Shown piece after piece: positions 1 through 11,929 of a DNA stretch of 64,000 nt (the first letter of the stretch is position 1; every line of letters begins with the position of its first letter). The stretch covers positions 7,588,632-7,652,631 of the forward strand of contig CM119268.1 in the NCBI GenBank assembly GCA_051294375.1, read 5' to 3'. Made by a program: the position numbers and the translations under genes. Origin of the DNA: Paraspadella gotoi (Eukaryota; Chaetognatha). Under the pieces are notes generated by a model. It worked only from the letters and a program-made list of their open reading frames with translations. It was not told the origin of the DNA and did not search any database.

Positions 1-568
1 GTTTCGCGCGACGTCTTTGATTTGACGCTTTCCCTCGAGGTGGTCGTCGTTAGAGAGTAATCCATAAAAATTGTGATCAACGCGCCGATGAGTACGAAAC
101 TGGCAGGGAGCTTCATTGTCTAATTCGATGATATTTTTTTTTAGTTTATTTTCAGTCAACTCAATTCGCAGATAATATGAATACAATTTTTTTTTATGTG
201 TAACGGAAACCTCTCGTTCGAGACACCTTTTTAATGGATCCGGTTTTGTCTTAGATTAAATTTCAAGTCACGAGTACTTTCCTTTTTCTCTTTTTTGAGA
301 ACATGTTCAATGCTGGCGAAAATGTAAATATCAATTAATAAAAAAAGATAAATTAAATATTATTAAAAAGAATAGACGATGAACTAATTTTCTGCCCCCC
401 TGCCACCGAAAAAAGCCGAGAAAGAGAGACAGAAAATGAAAAAGAAAAGGAAAGAAGAGGAGATTTCTGCTTCAAAAGGATAACACTGAATTCTAAAACT
501 TTGATGAAGTGTTACCAAAAGTAGAAAAAAGCTTATCAAAACTATTTAATAATGAGCTATGGACCTCT

Positions 569-569
569 G

Positions 570-647
<78 letters not shown>

Positions 648-652
648 GAAGA
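569..652. repeat. (GA)n microsatellite, imperfect
   Basis: About 80 bases of alternating GA with a few GAA or GG interruptions. Many similar GA/CT tracts occur through the first 19 kb. Confidence 0.9.
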
Positions 653-1289
653 ATTCGAAGCGCTCTCTCGGATCGCGTAACCTGCTTTCCCAGATTTTCC
701 CCCGAACTCGAATAAACCTGTCCGAGTTTAAGGGTTTAAAAGTCTCTAAATGCAAAAAAAGAACTATTCGAGTCAGAGCGTTTTAACTTTTTTAGAGTCG
801 CGCAAGGTGAGCTCAGAAAGAACTTTGCTGTTTCAAGAAGAACGACTGGTGAAGTTAACGAATTCCGCTCACGATTGAGTTTGTTGTAATAAATATTGTT
901 CCTTTAAATTTAAAATGATAAAAAAAAGGAAGAAAAAAATCTTTATAAAAAAAAAAGATATATTATCTCGTTTTCGGATTTAAGATAAGAGAAAATAAAC
1001 TACAACGGACAAATATTTTTTCCCTCCGAATTATAAATTAAGGCGTGAAGCTTTACAGCGGTTGAGACGGGTGTGTCGAACTCCGCTTGCCAAATCTCTA
1101 CTTTATACATCGAAAAAATAATTTATACATAAAGGGTCTGTCAGTGAGCGCACATCAGTCGGGGTCTTTTGTGAAATTTAAAATACCGTTAACGGAGTCT
1201 GAATAAACCTTAAGAAGTTCAGTCCTATCACGACTCGAAGCAGCAATCCACACCGATATTTCTAATCGCGAGGATTTCGCGAGCTTAGG

Positions 1290-1291
<2 letters not shown>

Positions 1292-1356
<65 letters not shown>

Positions 1357-1379
1357 CTTCTTCCCTCTCTTTCTCCTCC
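1292..1379. repeat. (CT)n microsatellite followed by a pyrimidine-rich tail
   Basis: About 60 bases of nearly pure CT, then CT-rich sequence with CC and TT interruptions. Confidence 0.9.
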
Positions 1380-1491
1380 AACAATAAAACCTGTTGCGCT
1401 GACGCTGGCCCCGTTGGGTGATAATCAACCACATAAATCGGAATTCAAATTTTGTTTCATGGAAGTTAAAAGTTTTTGGGTGAGGGCAGCG

Positions 1492-1494
<3 letters not shown>

Positions 1495-1548
<54 letters not shown>

Positions 1549-1550
1549 AG
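1495..1550. repeat. (GA)n microsatellite
   Basis: Nearly pure GA of about 55 bases, about 120 bases after the CT tract that begins at 1292. The two are complementary and could pair into a hairpin. Confidence 0.9.
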
Positions 1551-1858
1551 CAGACTTACAGTTTTATCAGTTAAAAGAGCGAATCAAATGTTATCGCAAT
1601 AATGTCAAATAGCTAACCGCAAATCGAAAGGTTTTCTTATAACTTCTCTTATCTCCTTTTTGACAATTTTTTGTAGAATAAAACAAGTACATTTAAATTT
1701 TAAGTAATACACTACAAAAAATGATTCATTCTTAAATATAAATTCGCTTCCACAATCATTTTTTATATCTTTTACACCGTGGCGAGAATTCGAGATTTGG
1801 CGAAAAGCTAAAATCAGGACGACCCCGAAATCTTTGATAGTCTAGAGTCATCGAGGGC

Positions 1859-1860
1859 AC

Positions 1861-1902
<42 letters not shown>
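1859..1902. repeat. (GAC)n trinucleotide microsatellite
   Basis: About fourteen uninterrupted GAC units. A shorter GAC tract lies at 9060-9086. No long non-repeat open frame surrounds it, so I do not treat it as an Asp-coding run. Confidence 0.9.
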
Positions 1903-2697
1903 TTGAATGAAGGGCGGCAGTTGTCAATGAACACGAATTAATAGTGAAGCTACACGAGTTTTTCTAGTCGAACTTTTTTGTTTTGCTTTTAATTCTTTTT
2001 TAAAAAAATAATTTTTCTTTCTTTTTTTTTCTTTTGTCGTGGAGACACGACGTGATTCACGCTGAGTCGTCACCGTACGAAGTCGAGGGGCGAAATATTA
2101 TTCAAAAGTTAAGTAGATATTCTGTCGCATTTTCGGTTGAGAGTAATATGTGCACTTGTGCAGTTGTGGAGGAAACGCATTGTGATTTTTGTCTATTCCG
2201 GGATAAAAGGAGAAGAGACGTTCCTTCGTATATATAATTGTATATTGAATAATGCCTTAAATACGAATGAGAAGAGGCATGGTCGTCGTAGCCAAACAGA
2301 GAACTCCCCAATGGCAACGACCGCTTTTTCCATAAATATCAGACGCGAAGAAAAGTTAGGATTTCGACCTCGATGGAAATTGGAGAATATCGAGAGTTAT
2401 GACGAACAGAAAATATTCGAGCGCACTTCGAAAAATTCGCTCCTTTTTTAAACATGGGGCACAAAAAACTATTCTTTTTAAGTTTTAATTTTAAATAATG
2501 TTTTAAGAATTAAAAACTGTGGGGGAGTGAGCGAAGAAAACATCAAGGAAGAAAGAATTCCACCAAGTTAGGAATTCAAAGCAAGAAAGACAAACGACTG
2601 AGTACTCATAGTTCTCGAAAAGATTTTCGTATAATCGTTTAATGTTTCCCCTTTTAGAATAGTTATTGAATTATTACGGCATTTTATGTTCAGATTG

Positions 2698-2763
2698 TTA
2701 AGCAAAAGGAGTTTTTATTGTCAACGATATTATTTTTTGACAATAAAAACTCATTTTGCTTAA
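2698..2763. repeat. Near-perfect short hairpin (27-bp arms, 12-base loop)
   Basis: The arms at 2698-2724 and 2737-2763 are reverse complements with one mismatch, around an AT-rich 12-base loop. The size suits a small-RNA hairpin precursor or the remnant of a tiny palindromic element. Structure alone does not decide between these, and no flanking target-site duplication is obvious. Confidence 0.7.
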
Positions 2764-3189
2764 TCACCAAACACAACGAAAAGAAAGATAAAATAAATAA
2801 AATACGTAATAAACTAAGTAAATTCATTCATATATAACTTTTTGCTGTTTACTGTATATAGCGAATCGTAACCATGTGTTTTTGACCTGTTCGGAAAAGG
2901 TGTTATTATGAAAAAGCTAAAATTTATCTGCCCAATTGATTGAAGTTAAAAAGTTAAAAATATAAAACGCATCGGAAGAAAAGACGCCATTTGTTTTTTT
3001 TGTGACGAAAAGACGAAAGAAAGAGAAATTCTGTGACGTATGACGAAAGACGCGAGACACTAAAGCGTCGCCTATCGCTGCGTTGGAGACTCACTCCGGG
3101 AAATTTTATCGTGGCTCCCTCCCGTCCGACCAAACCGGTTCTTCAAAATAAAGACAGAGAGAGAGAGAGAGAGAGAAAAATATTTTGTT

Positions 3190-3231
3190 CCTCTCTCAAT
3201 CTCTCCACTTTCCTCTCTCTCTCTCCTCTCT

Positions 3232-3327
<96 letters not shown>

Positions 3328-3341
3328 CTTTCTCTCTCCTC
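3190..3341. repeat. (CT)n microsatellite, interrupted
   Basis: About 150 bases of CT dinucleotides with short CAT or CCT interruptions. A short GA run at 3157-3174 lies just upstream, so the two may form a hairpin. Confidence 0.9.
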
Positions 3342-4576
3342 GCCCCTCTGCCGAACGCGAAGGTTGAAAAATGCGAGTCTGGATAAGAATAGCGATAAGA
3401 ATCGAAGTTGTTGACACAAGTATTAAAGCTTTTTAAATATATATATATATAAGTCGGAGAATGAAAAATGTATATATGAAAATGTGTTTACATGCGGATA
3501 TACTTAACATTGTTGGCGGGAAAGAAATAATAAGCCGGGGTGGGTCGTAGATTTATTTAGTATTCCTTTAGGAAAAACAGTTTTTGAAATGTGGCAACGA
3601 ATTTTAATGACAATTAAGTCGGACATGTTTTTCTCAGTATTTCTTATAAATATTCTTTGATCATATCTAACATTTTTTTTATTTGAAGTTAAGTTTCGTA
3701 AAAAAATATTAAATTAGAGTGAAATCAAATTGCTTTCGGGTATGCACAAAAATTAAATTTAAGGATGTGATATAGATATATCTTAAGCGTTTATTTATTT
3801 TTTGGTGAATCAGACTAAATTATTTAAATCGCTGAGCTTGTTAGACTTTTGTCTGTGGCATGACAATTCTTTATCTGGGATCTGCGGCAATTTGATTCTC
3901 AATGAGTTTTTACCTGGCGGCAACGGCAACTGTAATTGGTGGGAAAATATTTTGGGATGTAGCGCGTGTAATTGGTATACAATTTTGAAAAACGAAATTA
4001 CATGATTTGAATTTTTGACAATTGGTAGCTACGTGGGAATTATCAATAGAAACACTAAAGTACCTACAAAGTAGAATCTTGCTACAAAACTTGCTTCGAT
4101 TTCAAAATTCTAATTCACTGATATTCAGTTATTCTGAAATTTAAATTTCTTTCCCATACTAACTCGCGAAATGAATTATCAATTTACATTAATAGTGAAC
4201 TCGCAGCCGAAGAAACAAACAGAGATCCTCTTTATTCCCATGTAAAATTTATCAACAGAATTTACACATTTTTACATGTACGTCGTATGTACATAAAAAT
4301 ACATAATAAATTTACAAATACGTACGCCATTCGGAATTAGATTCATGAGGGAAGTACGAGATTTTCGTCTTACCATTAGTAGAGTTCTATCTCTTACTCG
4401 GGACATTGGGTTAAAGATGGAGATAATTTCTGGGGAATTTGCGTCGGTTTAAAACATTTATATTTAACAAATATTAACACGATAGGAATAAGCTCTCGCC
4501 ATCTTTTGTTTTTAAACGATTAGAATGTCAAGTAATGTCATTTATCTATAAACCTCTACAACCGCCCCACAACCTA

Positions 4577-4929
4577 TCATCGCCTCCTTTTCTTCCACTC
4601 CCCACCACCCGCAACCTCCCACGCCCCTTCCCCGCCGAACCACACGACCACCGTCGCCGCCGCCACTCCCCACAACGCCAACGTGGAGGGCGTCAACCCT
4701 GACGCCCCAAGGGTCACGTAGAAGTTACACATGTCGCCCCTGCAACAGTCGATGCACTCCCAATCTTCGTACCACTCCCGGGTGCAGTTGAGAGTGTTCG
4801 TGGTCCGCTGGCGAAGGCACTCCGTGTAGTTCATGCATTCCTTGTAGATGTAGTGTCGCCGATCGCCGGTGAAGCCGCCCCGCGTCCATTCCGGCGGCAC
4901 TGTCCACATCACTTTGGTGCGGCAAGAGT
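4577..4929 (-). CDS. Ly6/uPAR gene, exon 2 (rest of the domain and C-terminal hydrophobic segment)
   Basis: The acceptor is a pyrimidine-rich tract ending CCCCCAAG just before 4929. Exon 1 leaves one base (G) and exon 2 supplies AC, so the junction codon is GAC (Asp51) and the frame continues SCRTKVMW. The exon runs to a TGA at 4579-4577. Phase, acceptor and cysteine spacing agree. Confidence 0.85.
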
Positions 4930-5382
4930 CTTGGGGGAGAAACGAATAGAGGGGAAGGACGAAGGGGAGATTGGGTTTGGGGGGGGTGGTAAATGGCGAG
5001 TTAGAATCAGGAAGATTGCGAAGCACAACGGGAAAAGAGAAACGAAGAGGAAGAAGAAGAAATCGCGGGAGGAAAGATTGAGGAAAAAGATTAAAACGTT
5101 AGAAAATGTATTAAAAAATAGTTGAACAATTCGGAACTAAAGAAAAGAGAAAAGGCAGACGTTATGAATGTTAAAGGATAAAAATTCTCCATAGAATGCG
5201 TTATTCAGTTTCGTTTGTTTAAATCCCTTACCCTGATACTGGGTACACTGCCGGGTCGTTTTGATGCATTTGTCTTTGTTGCTTTCTTGATTTTCGCAGA
5301 CGTAACATTCGTGGGTGAGGCAGAGTGATATCAAACACGACAAAATCACAATGAGAAAGACGTATTTCGTGAGAGAAGGCAT
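4577..5382 (-). CDS. Ly6/uPAR-domain membrane protein, two exons
   Basis: This minus-strand gene is two exons, 5382-5232 and 4929-4577, around a 302-base intron, encoding 167 residues. Seen: a hydrophobic signal peptide at residues 1-24, a mature start ECYVCEN, twelve mature cysteines (26, 29, 39, 46, 53, 82, 88, 99, 109, 112, 113, 118), the closing motif CCRGDMCN, two N-glycosylation sequons (NYT at 84, NCT at 98) and a hydrophobic stretch at about 129-148. The CxxC start and CC-x4-CN end define the three-finger Ly6/uPAR fold. Insect members such as quiver, boudin, crooked and retroactive are usually GPI-anchored surface proteins acting in channel regulation, septate junctions or cuticle assembly. 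Which subfamily this is I cannot say. The tail after the hydrophobic segment ends KKRRR, which is odd for a GPI signal. It could mean a transmembrane form, or that the true last exon lies elsewhere. Confidence 0.85.
5232..5382 (-). CDS. Ly6/uPAR gene, exon 1 (signal peptide and first cysteines)
   Basis: The start ATG is at 5382-5380. The exon gives 50 codons plus one base and ends at a donor reading CAGG then GTAAGG on the minus strand (intron begins at 5231). Reading through the donor soon leaves cysteine-rich sequence, which supports splicing here. The ATG is the only one ahead of a clean signal peptide. Confidence 0.85.
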
Positions 5383-8157
5383 CGTTTCTATTTTAATAAC
5401 TAAAATTTTGGGTGGAGTTTAACGTTATTTTGACCATGGAATCGTTAGAAAATGGACGACAAAGGTAAGTTCTCCGTATGTCATTGGAATCAGTGTATTT
5501 TACTCGTCTCTTAGTCGCTCCTTCAGGTGGGGTCTCACACCTGATCAAAGGATATTTTTTATGCTATGACTGAGACTTTTAAAAGTAGTTTTAAAAAAAT
5601 TCGTGATTCTCACGATATTTTATCCACTGGTAGGAAAAGTAATAAAGAGGGTAAAGAATATCTATGAAAAAATTGAACAATTTTCGCTGCTTTGTTAAGT
5701 TTTGAAACCGTAGTGGAAGCCTTACTCATTCCCAAAACAGGTTTCTTGAGTAAGAGAAAAGGGATCGAGGATGAGGAATAAAGCATTAGAAACCTTTAGA
5801 ATAAGGAAGAGGAAGATTTAGAAGGAAACTTACCTGTTTTTTTTTCTTCAAGAAAACAAGGAGGCGACATAGCTCGAATGTGTTAGATTAAAAAAAGTAA
5901 TTAATATTTGGTAATTAGCTTCTTACTTTTGTTAAGTGAAATATGTATTCGCTATTTACTAAAAATTAGTATAATTTTATTTTATTTTATTCAAGCTCGC
6001 ATTCTATAGGCGCGAACATTAGAATAGAAACAAAATTTTTTATTGAGTAGATCCTGACACCCGGCGGGAGTTTGTTGCATTTTTCAACAAAATAGCAAGA
6101 TTTCACTAATTCTTCGAGAGTGAAAATGATAACCGACGCATGTTGAAAGATTTAAACGTTGCCAATAAATCTCAAGGCCATAAACTGTCCAGGTGCAAGA
6201 TTTAAAGTTCCGATCGCTTCTGTTTTCTCTGACCGAGGGGGTTGAAATCGGCCATCAATGTCTGGACTTCCGTTTGATCGCCTCTCAATCATCAACGCTC
6301 GACACAGAGTCGTAACTCTTGTGCTTTGTTGTTGTTGTTGTTGTAAAAGAAACGTTTGTCGTCTAAAGGAAGATATTGTGCCAAACGAAAAACTTCAAAT
6401 CCAATAATTCGTATTCAATATTGAATATTCAACGTTATTCAGATAAGATACCTTTACGTACCTTGAACCACTAACCTCTCGATTAATAAAAAGCTCTCGG
6501 TCTAAAACCGCCACCGTCGATCGAGAACTTGAAGCTGACTTTCGATGTTTTTTTCCGAATTCCGAGCATTCTTTTCTCCCTGGACATTGAAAGGTCAGCC
6601 GTACACTCGGACGGACACGGGATGAATGGACTGGAGAATGGACAGTCTTCTGATAGTCGGAGACTGGATGTACGGATGTACGGATGTCTCATGAATGACG
6701 GGAAAGGATGTTCGAGGACGAAAAGATTATTTAAGATATTCATAAGTCATTTAATTTGATTTTTAGGCCACCTGTTTCGATAGAGATTAAATATTTGTTC
6801 GGAATCGCCATTGATTTGTGACTTGGCATGGTGATTGTTAGCAATTGTTTTTATTTCGGTAAACAATAGAATCTCAGAAACAGTTTATTATTAAACAATT
6901 AAAAGGCAAATTGTCAGTCGAGATTATTTTTTTTTTGGCTCACAGGACCTCGGGCTTACGATGCGTTCGGAATTTAAACATAAAGCTAATTTGAATATCG
7001 CATAACTTGAAGCTAAGAGAGTTCGTCAAGAACATTGACAGTCGTCCAGTTTATTTACTGGCATCGAGTATGTTTACTGATGTCAAGCATGTTTACAATC
7101 GCGGAGTAAAAGAGAGGGTAAACAATGGTTCAACTATCTTTATTCAAGAAACAACTAGCTCATTTATTTATTAGGATATCAAAATGTCCTCAGTATGAAT
7201 CATAAAAAATATGTTTTAAAGGAGTTTAACCAAAATTCATTCCAGTTCCAAATTAATATTCCCTGTAGAGGTCCTCAACTAGTTTCATGACTTTTGTTTT
7301 AAAGTTAACCGAGCAAACGAAAAAAAAAGAAAAAGAAAAAAAAAGGTTAAATATCGAGAAAAACAGAAAAAAAAACACGAGCGAAAACTATGTATTCCGA
7401 GAAAAGCCCGGGGCCTCGTCTCGCAATACTGTTAAATCGACGCGGCCCGGATCGAGCATGGAGAAGCGATGCGATCGGGGCCGCGTTGACGAACGCCGCT
7501 CGTCCTTAAAACAAGCTACGCAGAGGACGGGGAAGGAGGAGTCCGAGGAAAGAGGATGAGGATGCCAAAGGAGGAGGAGGAGGAGGAGGAACGAAATCCA
7601 CACACGCTTCTACACTCTTAGTATGGCGGAAGCAGAGGCACGAACGTTCCGTGGAAAGCTTTAGTTTTTTTTCTCTCCCTCTCTCTCTTCCGTTCCTGAC
7701 TCTCTCTCTCTCTCTCTCCATCTCTTTTTTTTACTCCCGTTTCGCTCTCTCGCTCGCTCGAGTCGAGTTTTAAAAAAAAATTTCTCCCTTCCAGGTCGTA
7801 ATTTTTTTTTTTATTCATGGCGCCAAAATTAAGAAAGAAAAAAAAAATAAATAAAAGAAAAAAAGTTTTCCCTTTGTTGTTGGATTAACGCGCCTCCGAT
7901 TATTTTCTTCGTTGACCTCGAAACATGAAAATTTTCTATCGTAATTTTTTTTTCGATAAAGAAATTATTTTTTTCCCCAGCTCCATCAAAACTCTTTCCA
8001 TGTTTTTCGCTCTCGAATCCTCGGGAAGAAAAAAGCTCTTTTTCTCCGTCTCTCTCAAAATCTCCCATCTTTCTCTCTCTCTCTCGCTCTCTCTCGCTCG
8101 CTCGCTCTCTCTGCTCGCGCGTTCTCCCGGAAGCTATGCATCCCTCCATCATCCCAG

Positions 8158-8173
8158 CCGTGCCTGGGAGGAT

Positions 8174-8205
<32 letters not shown>

Positions 8206-8340
8206 CGCGGTGGGCAAGGTGGGTGTCGAATTCGGGGAAAAGAGAAAGGAGAGAGAGAGAGAGGAGGGGGGAGGAGGAGAGAGGCGAGAATGTGAGAGAA
8301 AGAGGAAGAGGAGGAGGAGGAGGAAGGGAGGTGTTGCCCC
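8158..8340. repeat. Purine-rich GAG/GGA tract
   Basis: About 180 bases dominated by A and G, mostly GAG and GGA triplets. It translates as Glu/Arg/Lys runs and appears non-coding. Confidence 0.8.
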
Positions 8341-8614
8341 GGTGTTCTCACCATCAGAACACATCTCGCTGCGGAGATGAAATTAGGAGGATGAAGAGGA
8401 GGTGGGGGGGGACGATGATGATGATGACGATCATAATGACGATGATGTGGAGGGTAAAAAGCAAAGATGAGGTTTTTATCCTACGAAAAACTGCCTTGCG
8501 CCCGTTATGTCTATGAAGTTTAGCTTGGGGTTTTTTAATTTTTTTTTCTTCTATTTTCTTAACTTTTGTTTAATTCATTTGCTTCATCTTTCTTTAGTTC
8601 TTTTTTGGTCGTTT

Positions 8615-8700
8615 TTTTTTCTTTCTTTCTTTCTTTCTTTCTTTCATTTTTTCTTTCTTTTCTTTTTTGTTCTTTCTTTCCTTTTCTTTCCTTTTCGTTT
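8615..8700. repeat. TTTC-type pyrimidine microsatellite, degenerate
   Basis: Repeated CTTT tetranucleotides with interruptions, within a longer T/C-rich stretch from about 8520 to 8930. Confidence 0.85.
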
Positions 8701-9059
8701 CGCTTGTATAGCTTCCTTCTTATATGTCGAGTGCTTTCTTTCCGATTTGCTGTCTCTTTCTTTCGTCCTTCTTTCTTGTGTCTGTCTTTTTGTCTTTTGT
8801 CTCTCTTTCTTCACCTATTCTGTCTTAATGTTCTTTTGTCACTTTTTACTTTTCCTCCTTGTCCCGTCTTCTTCCTTTCTTTCTTTTATGATTCCTTTCT
8901 TTTCTTTGCTTTTTTTTTCTCGGAACGATCTTTGACTCTCGGTGGTAAAAAAACTTGCGCGGTTCGCCCCCCCCTCCCAAACAAAAAAAAATGAAATCAT
9001 CATCGCCTTGATTTGTGAAGACGAGTCGAATTTTTGAGTAATACGCCTTAGGGGCTGCC

Positions 9060-9086
9060 GACGACGACGACGACGACGACGACGAC
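9060..9086. repeat. (GAC)n microsatellite, short
   Basis: About nine GAC units. Confidence 0.85.
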
Positions 9087-9950
9087 TAAGGAGAACAATC
9101 ACTTCATCTTTTCATCTTTGCCGCTGAGAGATATTTTCGCGTCATCTTTTTTACTTTTCTCTTTTTCCTCTGGATTTCGTGGGAAACCGAATTTCATAAT
9201 TTTTTTAAAATCGTTGATTTTTTTATTTTTTTTTATTTTCTCGCATTCGATCGTAATATTTAATGTAATTCTTAAAAGTTGTCAAGCAAAGAATTTAATA
9301 GAAAAAACGAGAAAAGAATCGACGATTCGGATAAGAGAATTAAAAAACTATTTTTGAATTAAATTTAAAACAATCTTTTGGTAGCTGTGACTCAAAATTA
9401 ATGCTCACTCCGAAAAGTCAAATGATTGAATTAAGAATCTAAAGTCGACTCTTGTCCTTCGGGACAAAGTCGATGCTTGCTTGATACAAACATTTGACGT
9501 AAGCTTTTTAACAAAAAACAAATGCGGTGTTCTTTAAGCACAAAGAAAGCGAAACATAAAAAACAAAAAAAAAATAATTTGTATTTTCAAAAAAAAAAGA
9601 AAATCAATACTAGGACAGACTGCGTGACGAAGCGATAAGCGTGAGGGCGATTTGAAATTCCCCCTTCCTCTCGTTCGCATTTGTGGTTTCAGTTTTCTGG
9701 TTGTTGTAGGAGCGGTTCTTATTGTTGTTGTTGTCAACGTCGTTGTTACTGTTGTTGTGGTTACTGTTGTTGTTGTAGTTTTCGGCGAAACCGTATTTCC
9801 AAAGCAGCGAAGGACAATCGAAACCAGGAATTGATCGGGGCCGCGGGGGGGGGGGAGGGTAATTGGGGGCATCGAGAGACCAAAGGACCGGGGATTACGG
9901 AATGCCTTGCCTTGACTTGTCTTGGCCCGACCCCCGTTTTCTTTTTCGCT

Positions 9951-10020
9951 GGGGTTGGAGGGAAAGTAAGGGGTGGTAAGGGCAGGGCGGTAGGGTGGTA
10001 GGGCAGGGGCGGGGGAGGAG
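9951..10020 (+). other. Guanine-rich segment with a G-quadruplex motif
   Basis: From 9980 to 10003 there are four GGG runs separated by loops of 2, 5 and 5 bases. More GGGG runs follow to 10015. This meets the usual four-run pattern for intramolecular quadruplexes. Any function is unknown. Confidence 0.6.
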
Positions 10021-10190
10021 ACGGAAAGGGCGTAAAACGTTCTGGCTTTCTTCAATTTCCCTCCCCCTCCCTTTTAGATTCCCGCGGGGGCGGCTTCGTA
10101 CCTTCTGCCTTCTCCGTTTATATCGTGACTGCCTGTACCCTAAACTCCTGTACAGTGTAGACTCGAATCCTCGAAGGGGATAGAAGTTTA

Positions 10191-10253
10191 GGGGGGTCGA
10201 AGGGGTCGAAGGGGGTCTAAGGGGGTATAAGAGGCGGAGGGAGGGGGAGGAAG
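10191..10253 (+). repeat. Guanine-rich tandem repeat (GGGGTCGAAG-like units)
   Basis: Several roughly 10-base units of G-runs spaced by TCGAA, TCTAA or TATAA, followed by GGAGGGAGGGGG. Also compatible with a quadruplex. It looks superficially telomere-like but is far too short and irregular. Confidence 0.65.
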
Positions 10254-10814
10254 TTGAAGACTCACCCCAGGATTACTTACTTTTTTTTTATCTCATGGTC
10301 TATAGTATAATTATTAATAGAAACGAGCGAAAAAAAAGATGTTTAATTTAAAACGCGTTTCAAATAATGTTTTTATTCAATAATCTGTTTATATTTTTAT
10401 TCGCCTTTTCTCTTCCTTTTCCGTACTTGGTCGAAAAAATAAAAAAGTTAAAAACCATTGTCATTGGAGTGAACACTCCCATGCATCGCATCTACAAATA
10501 AATATCAATTAAACTTTAAACAATACAAATACTCGATTTCGAAAGCGTACCCAGTACCCACTTTCAGGCCCAACCAAATCGAGGTATCCCCCCCACGCAA
10601 AACCCGACCCTCCCTCCCACAACTTTTGTGTACCTAATTTCCGTTACCGTCGCGTCCAAAAAATTCCCTCAAGGGAAAACGTCTTTCCTTCATCGTTAAA
10701 ATATCTCAACTTTATTTTTTTTCCCCGAATTCTTCTATTCCTACGATAACTTGATGCATGTTTTCTTTTCGGGCGATGTTTTTTCGTTTGTTTTCCCTTG
10801 ACTTTTTCGCCTCT

Positions 10815-10917
10815 CTTCTCCTCTCTCTCTCTCATCTCTCTCTCTGCTCTCTCTCTCTCTCTCTCGTCTCTCTCTCTCTCTCTCGTCTCTCTCTCATCTC
10901 TCTCTCTCTCTCTCTCC
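10815..10917. repeat. (CT)n arrays
   Basis: CT dinucleotides broken by CAT, GCT and CGT. Similar arrays lie at 11,181-11,247 and 11,411-11,528. Confidence 0.85.
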
Positions 10918-11919
10918 GATTCCGTTATATTTATTCAACACTGGTGGCAGAAAACCCGTGAGTGAATTACATGAAAGGTCTTTGCCGAGGGGAGAAAGCC
11001 GTCATCATCAATCGGTCATTGTTATCTAGTCTTTATCATCATCAATCATGTCATCATCATCGTCATTATCATCATCATCATTATCTGTGGGATGATGGTG
11101 AATGGACGAAATATTCTCGAATCATCTGTTCATTACTCTTCTTCATTTCGTATTTTAATAAAATTGTTTCGTGGCAGCGTCTCTCTCTCTCTCGCCTCTC
11201 CGCTCTCTCCGACTCTCTCTCTCTCTCTCGTCTCTCTCTCTCTCTCTCCTCACCTACACTAATTTTTTTCATTCATAATTTTTTACAGATTTTTTTGTAA
11301 CCGATTTTTCTCACGCCTTTCGCTCTGAACAGCTCGCGATATTTTTCCTTGCTATGTTGATATAATTCGGTCGGCAAGCTTTTCAAAAATCATCAGATGA
11401 ATATGTACGGTCTCTCTCTCGTCTCTCTCCCGCTACGTCGCTCTCTCATCCTCTCTCCTCCTCTCTGCCATCCTCTTTCTCTCTCCTCTCTCTCTCACTC
11501 TCATCTCTTCTCTCTCTCATGCTCTCTCCTTCGTAACTTGATTGTAGTGTAGATAATTACATGATTTATTTTAACAGGTTTTTAAACTTATGCCTTTTAA
11601 TTCGGATGATACTACACGAAACATAGCGAGAAAAATCTCGCTTACAAAATTCATCGTTATTTAAATCCGTTTAAACCATTTTTTAATATCAACGTCGGCT
11701 AAGAACATTAATTGAAATTTAAAGGAAATAAAATTTAAAAACGAAAAAGAAAAAGAAAAAAAAACTTTTCCGCGACATAAACGTTTGGAGTCTGCACAGG
11801 ATAAAACAAACCTTTGGGCGTTATCCCTTTAAGTAGCATTTAGACAGTCAATATTTTCCTATCTTGTTCGGCCCCTTTGTTTTTGCATATCTTTACGCAT
11901 CTATTATCTCTCTCTCTCT

Positions 11920-11929
11920 NNNNNNNNNN
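11920..11929. other. Assembly gap (10 N) directly after a CT tract
   Basis: Ten N follow a CTCTCT run, so the missing bases are probably more CT repeat. Confidence 0.95.

Larger units (their letters stand above)
1..4576. other. AT-rich intergenic region with microsatellites; no gene recognised
   Basis: No open frame here has domain-like composition. The longest are translations of GA/CT repeats, which read as Arg-Glu or Ser-Leu runs, or short AT-rich frames without recognisable motifs. Several microsatellites and one near-perfect hairpin are listed separately. Short unrecognised exons cannot be excluded by eye. Confidence 0.6.

Noticed and set aside
3033-3386. Open frames of more than 100 codons on both strands
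   Set aside because: They read (CT)n/(GA)n repeats as Ser-Leu or Arg-Glu runs and carry no other content.
8507-8994. Two 142-codon hydrophobic frames resembling membrane proteins
   Set aside because: Phe/Ser/Leu runs come from a TTTC/T-rich tract; two frames of the same strand look equally 'hydrophobic'.
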